Positions 1 through 9,146 are shown, numbered from the stretch's first letter. The stretch: 64,000 nucleotides of DNA from Paenibacillus roseus (GCF_016424485.1 NZ_JAELUP010000012.1:1-64000); one strand, 5' to 3'. The notes: generated from the sequence alone by a model not told the origin. Made by a program: numbers and translations.

Positions 1-75
1 AGGTTGATAGGCTGGGGGTGGACGCACAGCAATGTGTGGAGCTGACCAGTACTAATCGGTCGAGGGCTTATCCTA
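1..75 (+). rRNA. 23S rRNA, 3' end (partial)
   Basis: The first ~75 bases match the conserved 3' end of bacterial 23S rRNA, including the region around CTGACCAGTACTAATCGGTC followed by GAGGGCTTA, which closely follows the Bacillus subtilis sequence as I recall it. The gene begins upstream of the window. The exact mature 3' end (about 73-80) cannot be fixed by eye. The 65-base spacer to the 5S gene holds no tRNA. Confidence 0.93.
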
Positions 76-140
76 TAGACTTAGCTAAAGCAAATGATTC
101 ACAGACTTTCGCATCCAGTTTTCAGTGTGCAACACTGACG

Positions 141-257
141 TTTGGTGGCAATGGCGGAAGGGAACCACGCGTACCCATCCCGAACACGACCGTTAAGCCT
201 TCTAGCGCCGATGGTACTTGGACCGCAGGGTCCTGGGAGAGTAGGACGTCGCCAAGC
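141..257 (+). rRNA. rrf: 5S ribosomal RNA
   Basis: About 117 nt with the conserved 5S landmarks: a TTTGGTGGC 5' strand that pairs with GCCAAGC at the 3' end, the CCGAACACG loop, the AGCGCCGATGGTA segment and GGGAGAGTAGGACG near the 3' end. It follows the 23S gene in the usual rRNA operon order and is followed at once by a strong terminator. Confidence 0.95.
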
Positions 258-265
258 ACGAATGG

Positions 266-296
266 CCCGTTGAACTTTAGGTTCAACGGGTTTTTT
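266..296 (+). terminator. rRNA operon terminator
   Basis: A perfect 10-bp stem (266-275 with 281-290), a 5-nt loop and six T residues directly behind it, just after the 5S gene. This is a classic Rho-independent terminator that ends the rRNA operon. Confidence 0.95.
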
Positions 297-300
297 GTAT

Positions 301-340
301 AAGTTTGCCCGCAAATGACAGCAGAGCCGTTTACACTTGT
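301..340 (+). repeat. Short dispersed repeat, copy A
   Basis: This 40-nt stretch aligns with 15379-15421 and, in its 3' part, with 28025-28052, all in the same orientation. The shared core ends in (A/G)GCCGTTTAC(A/G)CTTGT. Copy A is the most diverged. It sits 5 nt behind the rRNA terminator. The rest of the gap to the next gene (341-457) holds a ribosome site and no clear promoter. Confidence 0.6.
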
Positions 341-457
341 AATGACTGGGAATACTATATCTTTCTATACTATGATCGGTAACGGCTTATCATGGATTGT
401 TCAACAGTTGTTTTGTTAGATTAAGAACTTAAATTCTTGCAAGAAAGGGTAACGGTT

Positions 458-1432
458 ATGGCGCATACTGAAACTGTAGGGAATACGGTCTGCGAACAGC
501 CAAGGCTGGTTATTGATCTGGATGGTCTGAATACGATGGATGGATGGCTGCGCGAAGCGAAAATACACGATGTCGTGCTTGTTCAGAATGGAGAGTATCT
601 CTGGGAGTGGTACGACCAAGGAACGGATCGTATTGCCGCCGTTTTCTCCTGTACAAAGAGCATTCTGTCGGCACTGATCGGCATGGCAATAGATGATGGA
701 CTTCTGTCTCTGGAGCAGACAGTCTCGGAATTTTTTGATGATGTACCTGAACACAAATCGGACATCACAATACAGCACTTGCTTACGATGACTGCCGGAA
801 TGGAGTGGCAGAATTTTGACAAGCCGTATTTTCAAATGCGTAAAACCGATCATTGGCTGCATTATATTTTAGACCAGCCTCAGTTGCATAAGCCAGGAAA
901 TATTTTTGCCTATAACTCAGGCTGCTCGCATTTGCTCTCGGGTATATTGACGAAGGTAACAGGGGGATCGGCTTTGCATATGGCGCAAGAGCGCTTGTTC
1001 GAACCGCTCGGCATGGAGGGGGGCATTACATGGAGCCACTCTGCGGGCATTAGCGAAGGGGGAACCGGTCTTCATATAACGGCAAGGGATCTGGCGAGAT
1101 TCGGGCAATTGTACCTGCAAGAGGGGAATTGGGAAGGTAAGCAGTTGGTTTCCCGGGAGTGGGTGAAGGAATCCACCCGCATTCATCACAAAGGGCTGAC
1201 CAATTACAAACCGTCCATATACGGCTGCTACGGTTGGCATTGGTGGTGTTCTTCGCAAGAGCACAACGGCAAAGCGGAATGCTATTTTGCTTTGGGCTAT
1301 GGAGGTCAGTATCTTTTTGTGATACCGTCCTGCAGGCTCGTCGCTGTCATTCGCAAACAGGTGGACGGCAGGAAAAATGCGATGCGCTGCAAGGAGCTTT
1401 TGTTCGAGCATATCCTGAAAATTCAGTCATAA
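458..1432 (+). CDS. Beta-lactamase-related serine hydrolase
   Basis: The 324-residue product belongs to the class C beta-lactamase-like / penicillin-binding serine hydrolase family. The nucleophile motif S64-C-T-K67 (SxxK) is clear, and Y152-N-S-G stands where the second active-site tyrosine motif of the family is found. A GGYGGQ-like region near the C-terminus fits the third motif. I see no signal peptide, so it is probably cytoplasmic. Such proteins are esterases, peptidases or amidases as often as beta-lactamases, so the substrate is unknown. The ATG at 458 has AAAGGG 8 nt upstream; an in-frame TTG at 437 has no ribosome site. The gene seems to be alone in its transcription unit. Confidence 0.85.
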   Translation: MAHTETVGNTVCEQPRLVIDLDGLNTMDGWLREAKIHDVVLVQNGEYLWEWYDQGTDRIAAVFSCTKSILSALIGMAIDDGLLSLEQTVSEFFDDVPEHKSDITIQHLLTMTAGMEWQNFDKPYFQMRKTDHWLHYILDQPQLHKPGNIFAYNSGCSHLLSGILTKVTGGSALHMAQERLFEPLGMEGGITWSHSAGISEGGTGLHITARDLARFGQLYLQEGNWEGKQLVSREWVKESTRIHHKGLTNYKPSIYGCYGWHWWCSSQEHNGKAECYFALGYGGQYLFVIPSCRLVAVIRKQVDGRKNAMRCKELLFEHILKIQS

Positions 1433-1564
1433 ACATGTCAGTATGTCTGCAGTATAAGGAACACAGCTATGTCTGAATGCGCTTAAATAGCAAGTACGGG
1501 GATGAATCTGGCTCCGCATTGTGGTATGCTTGATAGATACCCTGGCGGAGAGGAGTGAGCAATC

Positions 1565-1954
1565 ATGAACCGTGACTTTATTCAGGTAAAGACACTTGAT
1601 GGGGAATTAAAGCTGTCACAGAAAAAAACCGACTATGGGATTACCGTATCAACGAAAGAGCTGGTGTTTCATAAGCCGCATCTTAATTACTACATGAAGT
1701 TCGAAGACATCGTCAGCATTGTGCCCTTTGAATTCAAAGGCAAGCGGAAGATCTCATTTGAAACCCGCAGCGATGAGCTGACGGAGTTTGCTAGCTCCTC
1801 TGTCAATTCCAATTCATACAAGCTTTACGTGCGGAACGCGACCGTACACAACCGGAGCGGACAATTTCAGACGGGGCGGATGCAGTTTATCCTTCCATTG
1901 TCGGACAGCTTGATGAAGGTTGTAGCCGAGTATAGCGGTATGAATCGTATTTAA
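1565..1954 (+). CDS. Hypothetical protein, 129 aa
   Basis: Small soluble protein of unknown function. The start is supported by GAGGAG upstream of the ATG, and the gene ends just before a hairpin terminator. The sequence has alternating hydrophobic and polar stretches that suggest a mostly beta fold (residues ~20-80) and no membrane segment, signal peptide or cysteine motif. I do not recognise the family. Base composition matches its neighbours and the coding pattern looks real. Confidence 0.7.
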   Translation: MNRDFIQVKTLDGELKLSQKKTDYGITVSTKELVFHKPHLNYYMKFEDIVSIVPFEFKGKRKISFETRSDELTEFASSSVNSNSYKLYVRNATVHNRSGQFQTGRMQFILPLSDSLMKVVAEYSGMNRI

Positions 1955-1961
1955 ATACAAG

Positions 1962-2007
1962 AGACCCTGTGCAGGAGGCGTGGCGCCCGCTCAGGGTCTT
2001 GCTTTTT
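1962..2007 (+). terminator. Rho-independent terminator
   Basis: AGACCCTG (1962-1969) pairs with CAGGGTCT (1992-1999), with a GC-rich inner helix around 1977-1988, followed by TTGCTTTTT. It ends the hypothetical gene at 1565-1954. Confidence 0.8.
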
Positions 2008-2073
2008 CCATGAAACCTCATTTAACTGTTCGGATAAGGCCCCAATAAGCCGAGTCGATGAGCAAAACCTCGA

Positions 2074-3435
2074 CTAAAGCAAATACGTTAGGAATATTGA
2101 TGCAATGCCGAAATAAATAAACAGCGACAGAACATCATTGAGTGTTGTGATTAAAGGGCCTGAGGCTACTGCGGGGTCGACCTTGAATTTATTCAGCAGC
2201 AGCGGAATAATTGTCCCGGCCATTGTCCCGATAATCAGGGTCAGAATCAGCGATAGGCCTACGACAAGTCCGAGCATCAGACTGCCTTGCCAAATAAAAG
2301 CGATAAGGGTTACGAGAATGCCGCAGGTCAGCCCGATAATCAATCCGACAAGCAGCTCGCGCCGGATAAGATGAAGCACTTCCCTGGCTGTCAGCTCGTT
2401 ATTGATCAGTCCCCGTACAACGACAGCGAGTGATTGGGTACCGGTGTTTCCTGTCATACCAGCAATCATGGGCATGAAATAGGCCAGCGCTACGACTTTT
2501 CCCAGCACCTCCTCAAACTGGCTGATAATCGAGCCGGATACGAGTCCAATTAGCAGCAACAGGACAAGCCAGGGCAGGCGACGAAAGGCGGCAACTGAGG
2601 CTCTGGTATTAAAATCGATATCGCGTCCGCTTCCCGAGAGCTTCTGAATATCTTCATTGGCTTCGAGAATCACGACATCGATAATATCATCGACGGTAAC
2701 AATTCCGACTAGCCTGTCCTGATGGTCGACGACAGGGACGGCGAGAAAGTCATAGTTGCGGATAACATCGGCAACCTTCTCCTGGTCCGTGTCCACAGCA
2801 ACGGAAATAACCCGCGTGTACATAATCTCGTTAATTTTATGTTCAGGCATCGCGAGAATCAAGTCTCGATAGGATACAACGCCGAGCAGTTTTTTATTGC
2901 TGTCGATCACATACAAATAACTGATTGCCTCGGAAATCTCGGCAAAGTCACGAATCTTGGCAATCGCTTCCGATACGGTGTAATGCTGTGGAATCCAGAC
3001 GTATCGGTTGTTCATGATCCGCCCGGCAGTTTCCGGCGGGTAATTCATCAGCTGCCTCACAGCGGCTGATTCGCTTTGTTTCATCGAGGAGAGGAATCTG
3101 AACGAATCCTCCTCGCTCAAGGAGCCCAGAAACTGGGCGAGATCATCATTATCCATCCGGTCCATGATCTCGACTGTTCTGGCCGGACCAAGGCGTTGAA
3201 ACACTTCATATTGTTGTTCATTGTCAAGCTCTTCCACGAGGTCGGTCAGCATAATCGGATCAAGCGCGGCTATCAACTTTTCCTTCAACGGGTCCGTTAA
3301 TTCTGTGAAGAGGGATGCAACGTCATAAGGCTGCAGTTCCTGCAGCAATATTTCGAGTTCTTCTGAGTGAGCGCCTTCAAGCAGCCGGCGCATCTCCTTC
3401 TGAAGCTGTTCTTCTGTCATATTGTGATGGATCAT
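2074..3435 (-). CDS. mgtE: Magnesium transporter MgtE
   Basis: A 453-residue MgtE-family Mg2+ channel, close to the usual Firmicutes length. Order of domains: an N-terminal helical domain (~10-125) with acidic repeats, two CBS domains (~130-255) that sense Mg2+, a plug helix, and a C-terminal block of five membrane helices (~285-450) with the conserved pore region around FMPMIAGMTGNTGTQS. The start at 3435 has GGAG six nt upstream; more upstream starts lack a ribosome site. The gene shares strand and direction with the asparaginase-like gene upstream (134-nt gap), so it could be read with it. Many Firmicutes control mgtE with an M-box riboswitch, but the gap is too short to hold one. Confidence 0.95.
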   Translation of the reverse strand: MIHHNMTEEQLQKEMRRLLEGAHSEELEILLQELQPYDVASLFTELTDPLKEKLIAALDPIMLTDLVEELDNEQQYEVFQRLGPARTVEIMDRMDNDDLAQFLGSLSEEDSFRFLSSMKQSESAAVRQLMNYPPETAGRIMNNRYVWIPQHYTVSEAIAKIRDFAEISEAISYLYVIDSNKKLLGVVSYRDLILAMPEHKINEIMYTRVISVAVDTDQEKVADVIRNYDFLAVPVVDHQDRLVGIVTVDDIIDVVILEANEDIQKLSGSGRDIDFNTRASVAAFRRLPWLVLLLLIGLVSGSIISQFEEVLGKVVALAYFMPMIAGMTGNTGTQSLAVVVRGLINNELTAREVLHLIRRELLVGLIIGLTCGILVTLIAFIWQGSLMLGLVVGLSLILTLIIGTMAGTIIPLLLNKFKVDPAVASGPLITTLNDVLSLFIYFGIASIFLTYLL

Positions 3436-3569
3436 ACTCAACTCCAATCTTGCATCATGGCGTAGCCGCTGGTTGTTCCCGGCGGATGCATAAGTTGCTG
3501 TAAATTTGGGTGGCATGAAGCTGCTGCAATGGGGATGCAGCAGTTACTGTCACTACTGGCTCTTGCCAG

Positions 3570-4631
3570 CTACAGCTGCCTGCTTTGCTCGAACAACAGG
3601 CGGGATGAAAGCATCCATTCCTCTGCATGAGTTCGGATGGAAGGGGTGCCGTATGCGAGCATCAGCTTGGCGAGCGCGGCCTCAACCGTAATGCCCCGGA
3701 GCGGAATTGCACCAGCATCGAGTATCTGCATAGAGGTCGAGTACAAATCATCGGTTTCCTCTTTGAACGGGCTTATGTACAAAGGAATCTGATTTTGCTT
3801 GCATTGTTTGATAAAAGCCAGAATCGAATAGCGTCCGTCCCGACCCTCCATTCGCGTGCTGGCTGTAGCCGAGTGGTACAGATCATGGAGTATGGCTTTC
3901 GGCTTGGCTCCCTCAGGGAAGGAGAAGTAGCTGTAATCCAGGCCCGGGTAAGGGCGAATATGCAGCACTTCCGAGGAAAAAGCCATGTCGTCAGGCAAAA
4001 GGGAAATACGCGGATTGCGGACCAGATCAAGCCCTGGGTTGACCGGGTGTTCTGCAGCGACGAAATGTCCGTCCTGCATATAGCCAAACGGAACCCCGTA
4101 AGAGCTCTCATATTCGTGTGTGAACGGAGCGGACTGGCGAATCCGCGTCCCCAGGTGTATCGGCACTTCGCCTTTGGCATTTTCAAAGCAGACATATACG
4201 CCCGGCAGCCGGACATCAGTCATAAAACGGATAGCATTGTCCAGGTTTTGAACGCCTTTGCTGCGCGGATCGGAAATCGGATAGTTGCTCGCAATCAGCA
4301 CAATAGGTATCGGACTATCATGGAATAAATAGCTTAGCGCAGCCGCCGTATAAGCAAGGGTGTCCGTTCCGTGCGTAATTACCACCCCTGAATAGCTGCC
4401 GGGAGGATGAGCCTTCATCAATGTATTTAAAGCATTCCAGTCCTCTGGAAGCAGGTTTTCGCTAAGAATATTTATAGGCTGATTAGTTTCCAACTGCGGA
4501 GCGCTGCTGCCTGCCAGCTCCATGTAACGTTCAATCAGCTCGTATGAGGCAGATGACTGGACATCGATTTTACGGTCTGTTTTCATGCTGCCGATCGTTC
4601 CACCTGTGAACACGACCAAAATTTTATCCAC
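3570..4631 (-). CDS. Asparaginase-like amidohydrolase
   Basis: The 353-residue product is in the L-asparaginase/glutaminase family, which hydrolyses Asn to Asp and ammonia. The N-terminal TGGTIGS motif carries the first catalytic Thr, and HGTDTL (~res 91-96) carries the Thr-Asp pair. No signal peptide is visible, which suggests a cytoplasmic, type I-like enzyme. Two GxxxTP-like and strand-rich segments follow, then a C-terminal domain with a CxxxxxIP pattern. The GTG at 4631 has GGGGGAG 7-8 nt upstream; the more upstream TTG (4646) sits on top of that ribosome site. The gene diverges from the flavoprotein gene at 4791. Strict specificity for asparagine is not shown by sequence alone. Confidence 0.85.
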   Translation of the reverse strand: MDKILVVFTGGTIGSMKTDRKIDVQSSASYELIERYMELAGSSAPQLETNQPINILSENLLPEDWNALNTLMKAHPPGSYSGVVITHGTDTLAYTAAALSYLFHDSPIPIVLIASNYPISDPRSKGVQNLDNAIRFMTDVRLPGVYVCFENAKGEVPIHLGTRIRQSAPFTHEYESSYGVPFGYMQDGHFVAAEHPVNPGLDLVRNPRISLLPDDMAFSSEVLHIRPYPGLDYSYFSFPEGAKPKAILHDLYHSATASTRMEGRDGRYSILAFIKQCKQNQIPLYISPFKEETDDLYSTSMQILDAGAIPLRGITVEAALAKLMLAYGTPSIRTHAEEWMLSSRLLFEQSRQL

Positions 4632-4790
4632 GGATAACTCCCCCAAATCGGATTATTGCTCCTGACTGGAATATTTTACACCAATCTACTGCATTCTATG
4701 ATGCTGAAGCGAAGCCTTCAAATTTTGATTATGACACAAAAACTGGGGATAGTAAAAGGATAGGTTATGAACGAAGGGGAGGTCGTTAAA

Positions 4791-5687
4791 TTGCTTTACG
4801 ATTGTATCATTGTCGGTGGAGGAATTGCAGGGCTCCAGGCAGCCATTCAGCTCGGGAGATATGAGCATAAAGTGCTGGTGCTGGACGCAGCGGAAGGGCG
4901 CTCTGTCATGTGCAGGTCTTATCGCAATGTACTGGGATGGCCGGAAGGCACAGACGGGCAAGTATTAAGAAGAACTGGAAAACTGCAAGCAGAGCGTCTC
5001 GGTATTGCGTTCATGGAGAAGGAAGTCGAGCACGCTTTTCACACGGAAGAGGGCTTCAAGCTGTCAATCAAGAATGAGCAGGGAAATCACTATTATAGCA
5101 AGCGGCTGCTGCTGGCTACGGGGGTAAAAGATCGGATCCCAGGTTTTGCCAAGCTGCGGCCTTGCATGGGCAAGAGTGTATTTATTTGCCCGGATTGTGA
5201 CGGTTATGAGGTAAGAGGCGAACTAGCGGTCGTGATTGGTTCAGGCAAGGCGGGCGCCAACATGGCCATGACATTGCTCTATTGGACGAAGGAATTGATC
5301 TATATTGAGCATGAGCCGGGGGAAATCGAGGATTCGGATTTACGCAAGTTAAGGGGAAATGGGATACGCTATATACGCCAGCAAGTAAGTCAGACATTTG
5401 TAACCGGGGTCAACTTCACCGGGGTCGAGCTTGCGGACGGACAGCGGATTGACAGCGATAAGGCATTTCTGGCATTCGGCGGCAATCATGTTCGTTCAGA
5501 GCTTGCCGTTCAGCTTGGCGCCGAAGTGGCGGAAAACGGGCATATTATCGTTGAACCCCGCTCCCAAAAAACTAGTGTTCCGAATTTGTGGGCCGCGGGA
5601 GATGTAACCGTCCATTCCGAACAGCTCGCCATTGCAATGGGGGATGGCTCCAAGGCCGCGATTTGGATACATAAAAGCTTGCTTTAA
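4791..5687 (+). CDS. Thioredoxin reductase-like FAD/NAD(P) oxidoreductase
   Basis: A flavoprotein of the thioredoxin reductase fold. It has an N-terminal FAD Rossmann motif GGGIAGLQ, a CPDC redox-active pair (~res 134-137), an NAD(P)H motif GSGKAGANMA and a C-terminal WAAGDV FAD-contact motif. At 298 residues it is a little shorter than standard TrxB and is probably one of the paralogues that serve other small redox partners. The TTG at 4791 has GGGGAGG with ideal spacing; an ATG at 4767 would add 8 residues and has a weaker ribosome site. No operon partner is apparent, and a bidirectional terminator follows. Confidence 0.88.
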   Translation: MLYDCIIVGGGIAGLQAAIQLGRYEHKVLVLDAAEGRSVMCRSYRNVLGWPEGTDGQVLRRTGKLQAERLGIAFMEKEVEHAFHTEEGFKLSIKNEQGNHYYSKRLLLATGVKDRIPGFAKLRPCMGKSVFICPDCDGYEVRGELAVVIGSGKAGANMAMTLLYWTKELIYIEHEPGEIEDSDLRKLRGNGIRYIRQQVSQTFVTGVNFTGVELADGQRIDSDKAFLAFGGNHVRSELAVQLGAEVAENGHIIVEPRSQKTSVPNLWAAGDVTVHSEQLAIAMGDGSKAAIWIHKSLL

Positions 5688-5730
5688 GCTATTCAATACT
5701 GTTATTTTAAAATATACAGAAGCTATATAG

Positions 5731-5763
5731 CCCGCCCCTATTGCGGATGAGGGCGGGAGTTTC
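5731..5763. terminator. Bidirectional terminator
   Basis: CCCGCCC (5731-5737) pairs with GGGCGGG (5751-5757) between two convergent genes. The T-run is weak on both strands (AGTTTCC on the plus strand). Confidence 0.55.
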
Positions 5764-5771
5764 CTTCAATA

Positions 5772-6377
5772 TCATGAATGCTTTTGCTTCCAGGTTACGA
5801 TTGCTGTCATCAAGCCAATCCCCGAAATGGTGATGAGAGACAGCATGATTTGGGTTTTGCTGAGGACGAACATACTGCCGACGATAACCAACATATCCAG
5901 CAGAAATATCAGTATGCCCACATTGATCTTGGTTTTGAGGCTGAACAGATGGGCGAGCAAATCAAGGCCGTCTGTTGTAATATTGGAGAGAAGCAGAATT
6001 CCGATCCCTGTCCCGATCATCAGACCGCCGAGCCACGCGCTGAGCAATGGAGAAATGACAACGGGCAGTTCAGGATCCGGTATTAACTCAAGCAGGAGTG
6101 AAATGAAGACAACGCCAATCATGTTGAACCAAAACAGTGATCTTTTATAAAACCAAGTAAAGGCATAGATCGGCACACTGAGGGTAAGTATGGCCATCCC
6201 GGAGGGAATGGGTGTCATATAGCTTGTCAGCAGACCGATTCCAAGCATCCCTCCCTCAATAATATGATGGGGCAAAATAAACAAATGGATGCCGCTCACA
6301 ATAATCAGGCTTCCCAAAACGACAGAGCTGAGTCTTTTTAAACGATTTTTTAAGCGATCATAATGGATAAGCTTCAC
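5772..6377 (-). CDS. YitT-family membrane protein, short form
   Basis: A 201-residue integral membrane protein of the YitT/YczE type, with about five or six hydrophobic helices and the family's HHIIEGGMLGI and GTGIGILL segments. It lacks the cytosolic DUF2179 domain found in full-length family members such as the protein at 7488-8354. The function of the family is unknown. The GTG at 6377 is the only start that keeps the N-terminus, but the GGGA before it is too close, so the start is uncertain. It diverges from the RNase Z gene. Confidence 0.78.
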   Translation of the reverse strand: MKLIHYDRLKNRLKRLSSVVLGSLIIVSGIHLFILPHHIIEGGMLGIGLLTSYMTPIPSGMAILTLSVPIYAFTWFYKRSLFWFNMIGVVFISLLLELIPDPELPVVISPLLSAWLGGLMIGTGIGILLLSNITTDGLDLLAHLFSLKTKINVGILIFLLDMLVIVGSMFVLSKTQIMLSLITISGIGLMTAIVTWKQKHS

Positions 6378-6468
6378 TCCCGACGATACATGGCTTTAGG
6401 GGTCATGTCCATTCTATGCTTGGCTATGGGAAGAAATTACGAAAATTCAAAGAAGGGAGATCGGCAGC

Positions 6469-7404
6469 ATGGAATTATGCTTTTTAGGAACGGGCGCAGG
6501 AAGACCTGCAAAAAACCGTAATGTAACCTCAATCATCCTTCAATTTGCGCAATCCCCGCATGGCTTATGGTTGTTTGACTGCGGAGAGGGCTCTCAGCAT
6601 CAGCTGATGCATACGCCATACAAAATCAACCGCATCTCTCATATTTTTATTACGCATTTGCATGGCGATCATATTTTTGGGTTGCCGGGATTGCTAAGCA
6701 GCCGCGCTTTTCAGGGGGGGACCCAGCCGGTAGTGCTATTTGGCCCAAAGGGGCTGAAGCAATGGCTGGATACGACACTTTCTATTTCCCAGACGCATCT
6801 TGGGCATGAGTTGGAGATTCGAGAGATAGAGGAGGGGGTTATTTTTGAGGATGAGCGTTACAGGGTTGAGGCAAGAATTCTGGAGCATCGTATCGCCTGC
6901 TTTGGTTACAGAGTCGTGGAGAAGGCCCAGCCTGGCCGTTTAAAGGTTGAATTGCTAAAAGAGATGGGACTAACCGCCGGGCCGCTGTACGGGCGCCTCA
7001 AACGCGGAGAGGACGTCGTTATTGGTGATGGGGCAGTCATTTATGCCAAATATGTCACGGAGCCGCCAGTTCCAGGCCGAATCATTACGATTTTGGGTGA
7101 TACGAAGCCTTGTGCGGGCGCAGTCGAGCTGGCGCGGAATGCCGATTTGGTCGTCCATGAAGCCACCTTTGAAGCTGCGCTGAAGGAAAAGGCGAAGGAA
7201 TTTGGCCATTCCACGACAAAGCATGCGGCACTGACCGCCAAGGAAGCCGGGGCAAAACAGCTGTTCCTGACGCACTTCAGCTCGCGGTACAATGATGAAG
7301 ATACAGAGAAACTTGTGGAAGAAGCTAGGGAAATATTCCCAAACACTGAGGCTGCAAGGGACTTGCATGCGGTTAAGATCAAGGCCGTCAAAACTCAAAT
7401 ATGA
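6469..7404 (+). CDS. rnz: Ribonuclease Z (tRNA 3' processing)
   Basis: The 311-residue product is RNase Z, a zinc metallo-beta-lactamase-fold endonuclease that cuts the 3' trailer from tRNA precursors lacking an encoded CCA. The signature HLHGDHIFG (~res 63-71) supplies metal ligands, GDT (~res 208-210) and the HSTT motif (~res 246) add others, and the FLGTGAG start is typical. The length matches Bacillus Rnz. The ATG has GGGAG upstream. It lies between two YitT-family genes without a clear operon link. Confidence 0.95.
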   Translation: MELCFLGTGAGRPAKNRNVTSIILQFAQSPHGLWLFDCGEGSQHQLMHTPYKINRISHIFITHLHGDHIFGLPGLLSSRAFQGGTQPVVLFGPKGLKQWLDTTLSISQTHLGHELEIREIEEGVIFEDERYRVEARILEHRIACFGYRVVEKAQPGRLKVELLKEMGLTAGPLYGRLKRGEDVVIGDGAVIYAKYVTEPPVPGRIITILGDTKPCAGAVELARNADLVVHEATFEAALKEKAKEFGHSTTKHAALTAKEAGAKQLFLTHFSSRYNDEDTEKLVEEAREIFPNTEAARDLHAVKIKAVKTQI

Positions 7405-7487
7405 AGCTTGATCTTTCAATTTTGTGTATTTTTCTTTATAATAAAATAATTTCATCATAATTTTGTTACAGCACTGGAGGAATACAT

Positions 7488-8354
7488 ATGCGGCGAGCGC
7501 ATAAAAAACAAAGCATAGGCCAGCTCATAAAAAAAATGATTTTTATTACTATCGGAGCTGTCATGATGGGCGTCGCTCTTGAATATTTTCTTGTTCCGAA
7601 CACGATTCTGGACGGCGGTATCACCGGTATTTCCATCGTGTTGTCGAAGATTACGCCAATCCCGCTGGGGGTGTTCATCTTTATCATCAACGTGCCGTTT
7701 CTGCTAATCGGCTACAAGCAAATTGGACAGACGTTTGCATTGTCGACGCTCTACGGCGTAGCTATCATGTCGCTGACAACCGCCTTTTTGCATAACGTTG
7801 AGCCGTTTACCCATGAGAAAATACTTGCCGTCCTGTACGGCGGGGTCATGCTCGGGGCTGGCGTAGGGCTTGTCATCCGGTTTGGGGGCGCGCTGGACGG
7901 AACCGAGATTGTCGCTATTCTTATTTCCAAAAAGACGCGGATTCCGGTCGGTCAAATAATTATGATGATCAACGTGTTCATTTTTGTCGTAGCAGGTTTT
8001 GTATTCGGTCCGGACTCGGCTATGTATTCTATCTTTACCTTTTATATCGCTGCGAAGGTCATGGATATTGTCGTTGAAGGCTTGGAGGAATCCAAGTCGG
8101 TTACGATCATATCTTCGGAATATGAGGAAATATCACAGGCGATTATGGACAGGCTGGGGCGCTCCACAACGTATTTTTATGCAAGAGGTGGATATTCCAA
8201 AGCGGAAACGCAGGTTGTTTACTGCGTGGTTACCCGTCTGGAACTTGCCAAGCTGAAAACCATTGTAAATGAGATTGATCCGTCCGCTTTTATCTCCATT
8301 CAACAAGTGTCCGACGTGCTGGGCGGTAACATGGAGAAGCAGAGCATACACTGA
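7488..8354 (+). CDS. YitT-family membrane protein with DUF2179
   Basis: A 288-residue protein with six predicted membrane helices (~res 15-200), including the conserved NTILDGGITGIS and GGALDGTEI segments, followed by a cytoplasmic DUF2179 domain (~res 205-280) with the ARGGYSK motif. Family members have no established role, although some are linked to transport. The ATG is preceded by GGAGG at good spacing. It is a paralogue of the shorter protein at 5772-6377, with the two genes flanking rnz. Confidence 0.88.
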   Translation: MRRAHKKQSIGQLIKKMIFITIGAVMMGVALEYFLVPNTILDGGITGISIVLSKITPIPLGVFIFIINVPFLLIGYKQIGQTFALSTLYGVAIMSLTTAFLHNVEPFTHEKILAVLYGGVMLGAGVGLVIRFGGALDGTEIVAILISKKTRIPVGQIIMMINVFIFVVAGFVFGPDSAMYSIFTFYIAAKVMDIVVEGLEESKSVTIISSEYEEISQAIMDRLGRSTTYFYARGGYSKAETQVVYCVVTRLELAKLKTIVNEIDPSAFISIQQVSDVLGGNMEKQSIH

Positions 8355-8370
8355 TATGATTCTACACAGC

Positions 8371-8420
8371 AAAAGACGCACAGCGCCAATCCGAAATGGA
8401 TCGCTGTGCGTCTTTTGTAA
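8371..8420 (+). terminator. Strong terminator after yitT-like gene
   Basis: A 15-bp perfect stem, AAAAGACGCACAGCG (8371-8385) with its complement at 8402-8416. The A-rich 5' arm and T-rich 3' arm let it work in both directions. Confidence 0.9.
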
Positions 8421-8452
8421 AAAGAGAGATCATCCCGGAGGCCGGGATGATC
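8421..8452 (-). terminator. Terminator of the UspA-like gene
   Basis: On the minus strand GATCATCCCGG (8452-8442) pairs with its complement (8438-8428), followed by TCTCTCTTTTT. The hairpin begins inside the stop codon of the gene at 8451-9146. Confidence 0.85.
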
Positions 8453-9146
8453 AGGATTTAACCTCGGTGTCTGCAGCTGTCGGAATTAAATCAAGGAAAT
8501 CTTTCACATAATCATCACATACATGAACTTCTATCATATGATTGTCCTTCATAAACTTAAAGACGCCGTTGTTAAAATCCGTTCCGACTTCTTTGTAAAA
8601 AATGCCTTTGTAGAAAACACCGTCGCATACATCCTGAAGCGTATGGTTGAAGCATAGTCTGTAGCCTTCGCTGTCTTTCCGCAAATAAGCGCGGACGCCT
8701 TTCTCGAAAAACCCCTCCTGATCCTTCAATTCGCGTGAGACCGATACGATATGAATATCGACAAAGGGAATTTCGTTGAGCAGAACGTTGATAATGGAGC
8801 CTTTGGTAATTTCTTTCCAGCGGCTCTGAGCGGTCTGGCCGAGTACCAGTTGGGTAACATGCTTTTGCTTGGCCACCTCGCTGATGACTTTAGCTACCGG
8901 ACGTTTTTCATTGTACTTGATAATAAACTCCTGGACATTATGTTCCTTGGCCGCTTCTTTCCATTGCTCGATATAGTGAATTTTCTCGATATCCAGCTCA
9001 TCTTCCGGCAAAGGATCGACAGTCAATACGTGCAGTGGGCAGTTCAGCATATTGGCAATTTTACCGCCTCTGCGAATCAGACGCTCACCGTTTGGTCCAT
9101 AATAAACACAAACCAGTATGACTTCATCCATTTTTCCATTCGTCAC
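8451..9146 (-). CDS. UspA-like universal stress protein
   Basis: The 231-residue protein starts with an adenine-nucleotide-hydrolase-like universal stress (UspA) domain (~res 8-140): a Rossmann-like first strand (EVILVCVYYG), and the TQLVLGQTAQSRWKE segment that resembles the nucleotide-binding loop of USP and KdpD-type domains. The last ~90 residues are unlike standard UspA proteins and I do not recognise them. There is no kinase domain. The GTG at 9146 has GAGGTGA 9 nt upstream. It diverges from the Mrp antiporter operon, so a link to cation stress is possible but not shown. Confidence 0.7.
   Translation of the reverse strand: MTNGKMDEVILVCVYYGPNGERLIRRGGKIANMLNCPLHVLTVDPLPEDELDIEKIHYIEQWKEAAKEHNVQEFIIKYNEKRPVAKVISEVAKQKHVTQLVLGQTAQSRWKEITKGSIINVLLNEIPFVDIHIVSVSRELKDQEGFFEKGVRAYLRKDSEGYRLCFNHTLQDVCDGVFYKGIFYKEVGTDFNNGVFKFMKDNHMIEVHVCDDYVKDFLDLIPTAADTEVKS

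Noticed and set aside
74..140. A tRNA gene in the 23S-5S spacer
   Set aside because: The 65-nt spacer has no cloverleaf arms or T-loop sequence.
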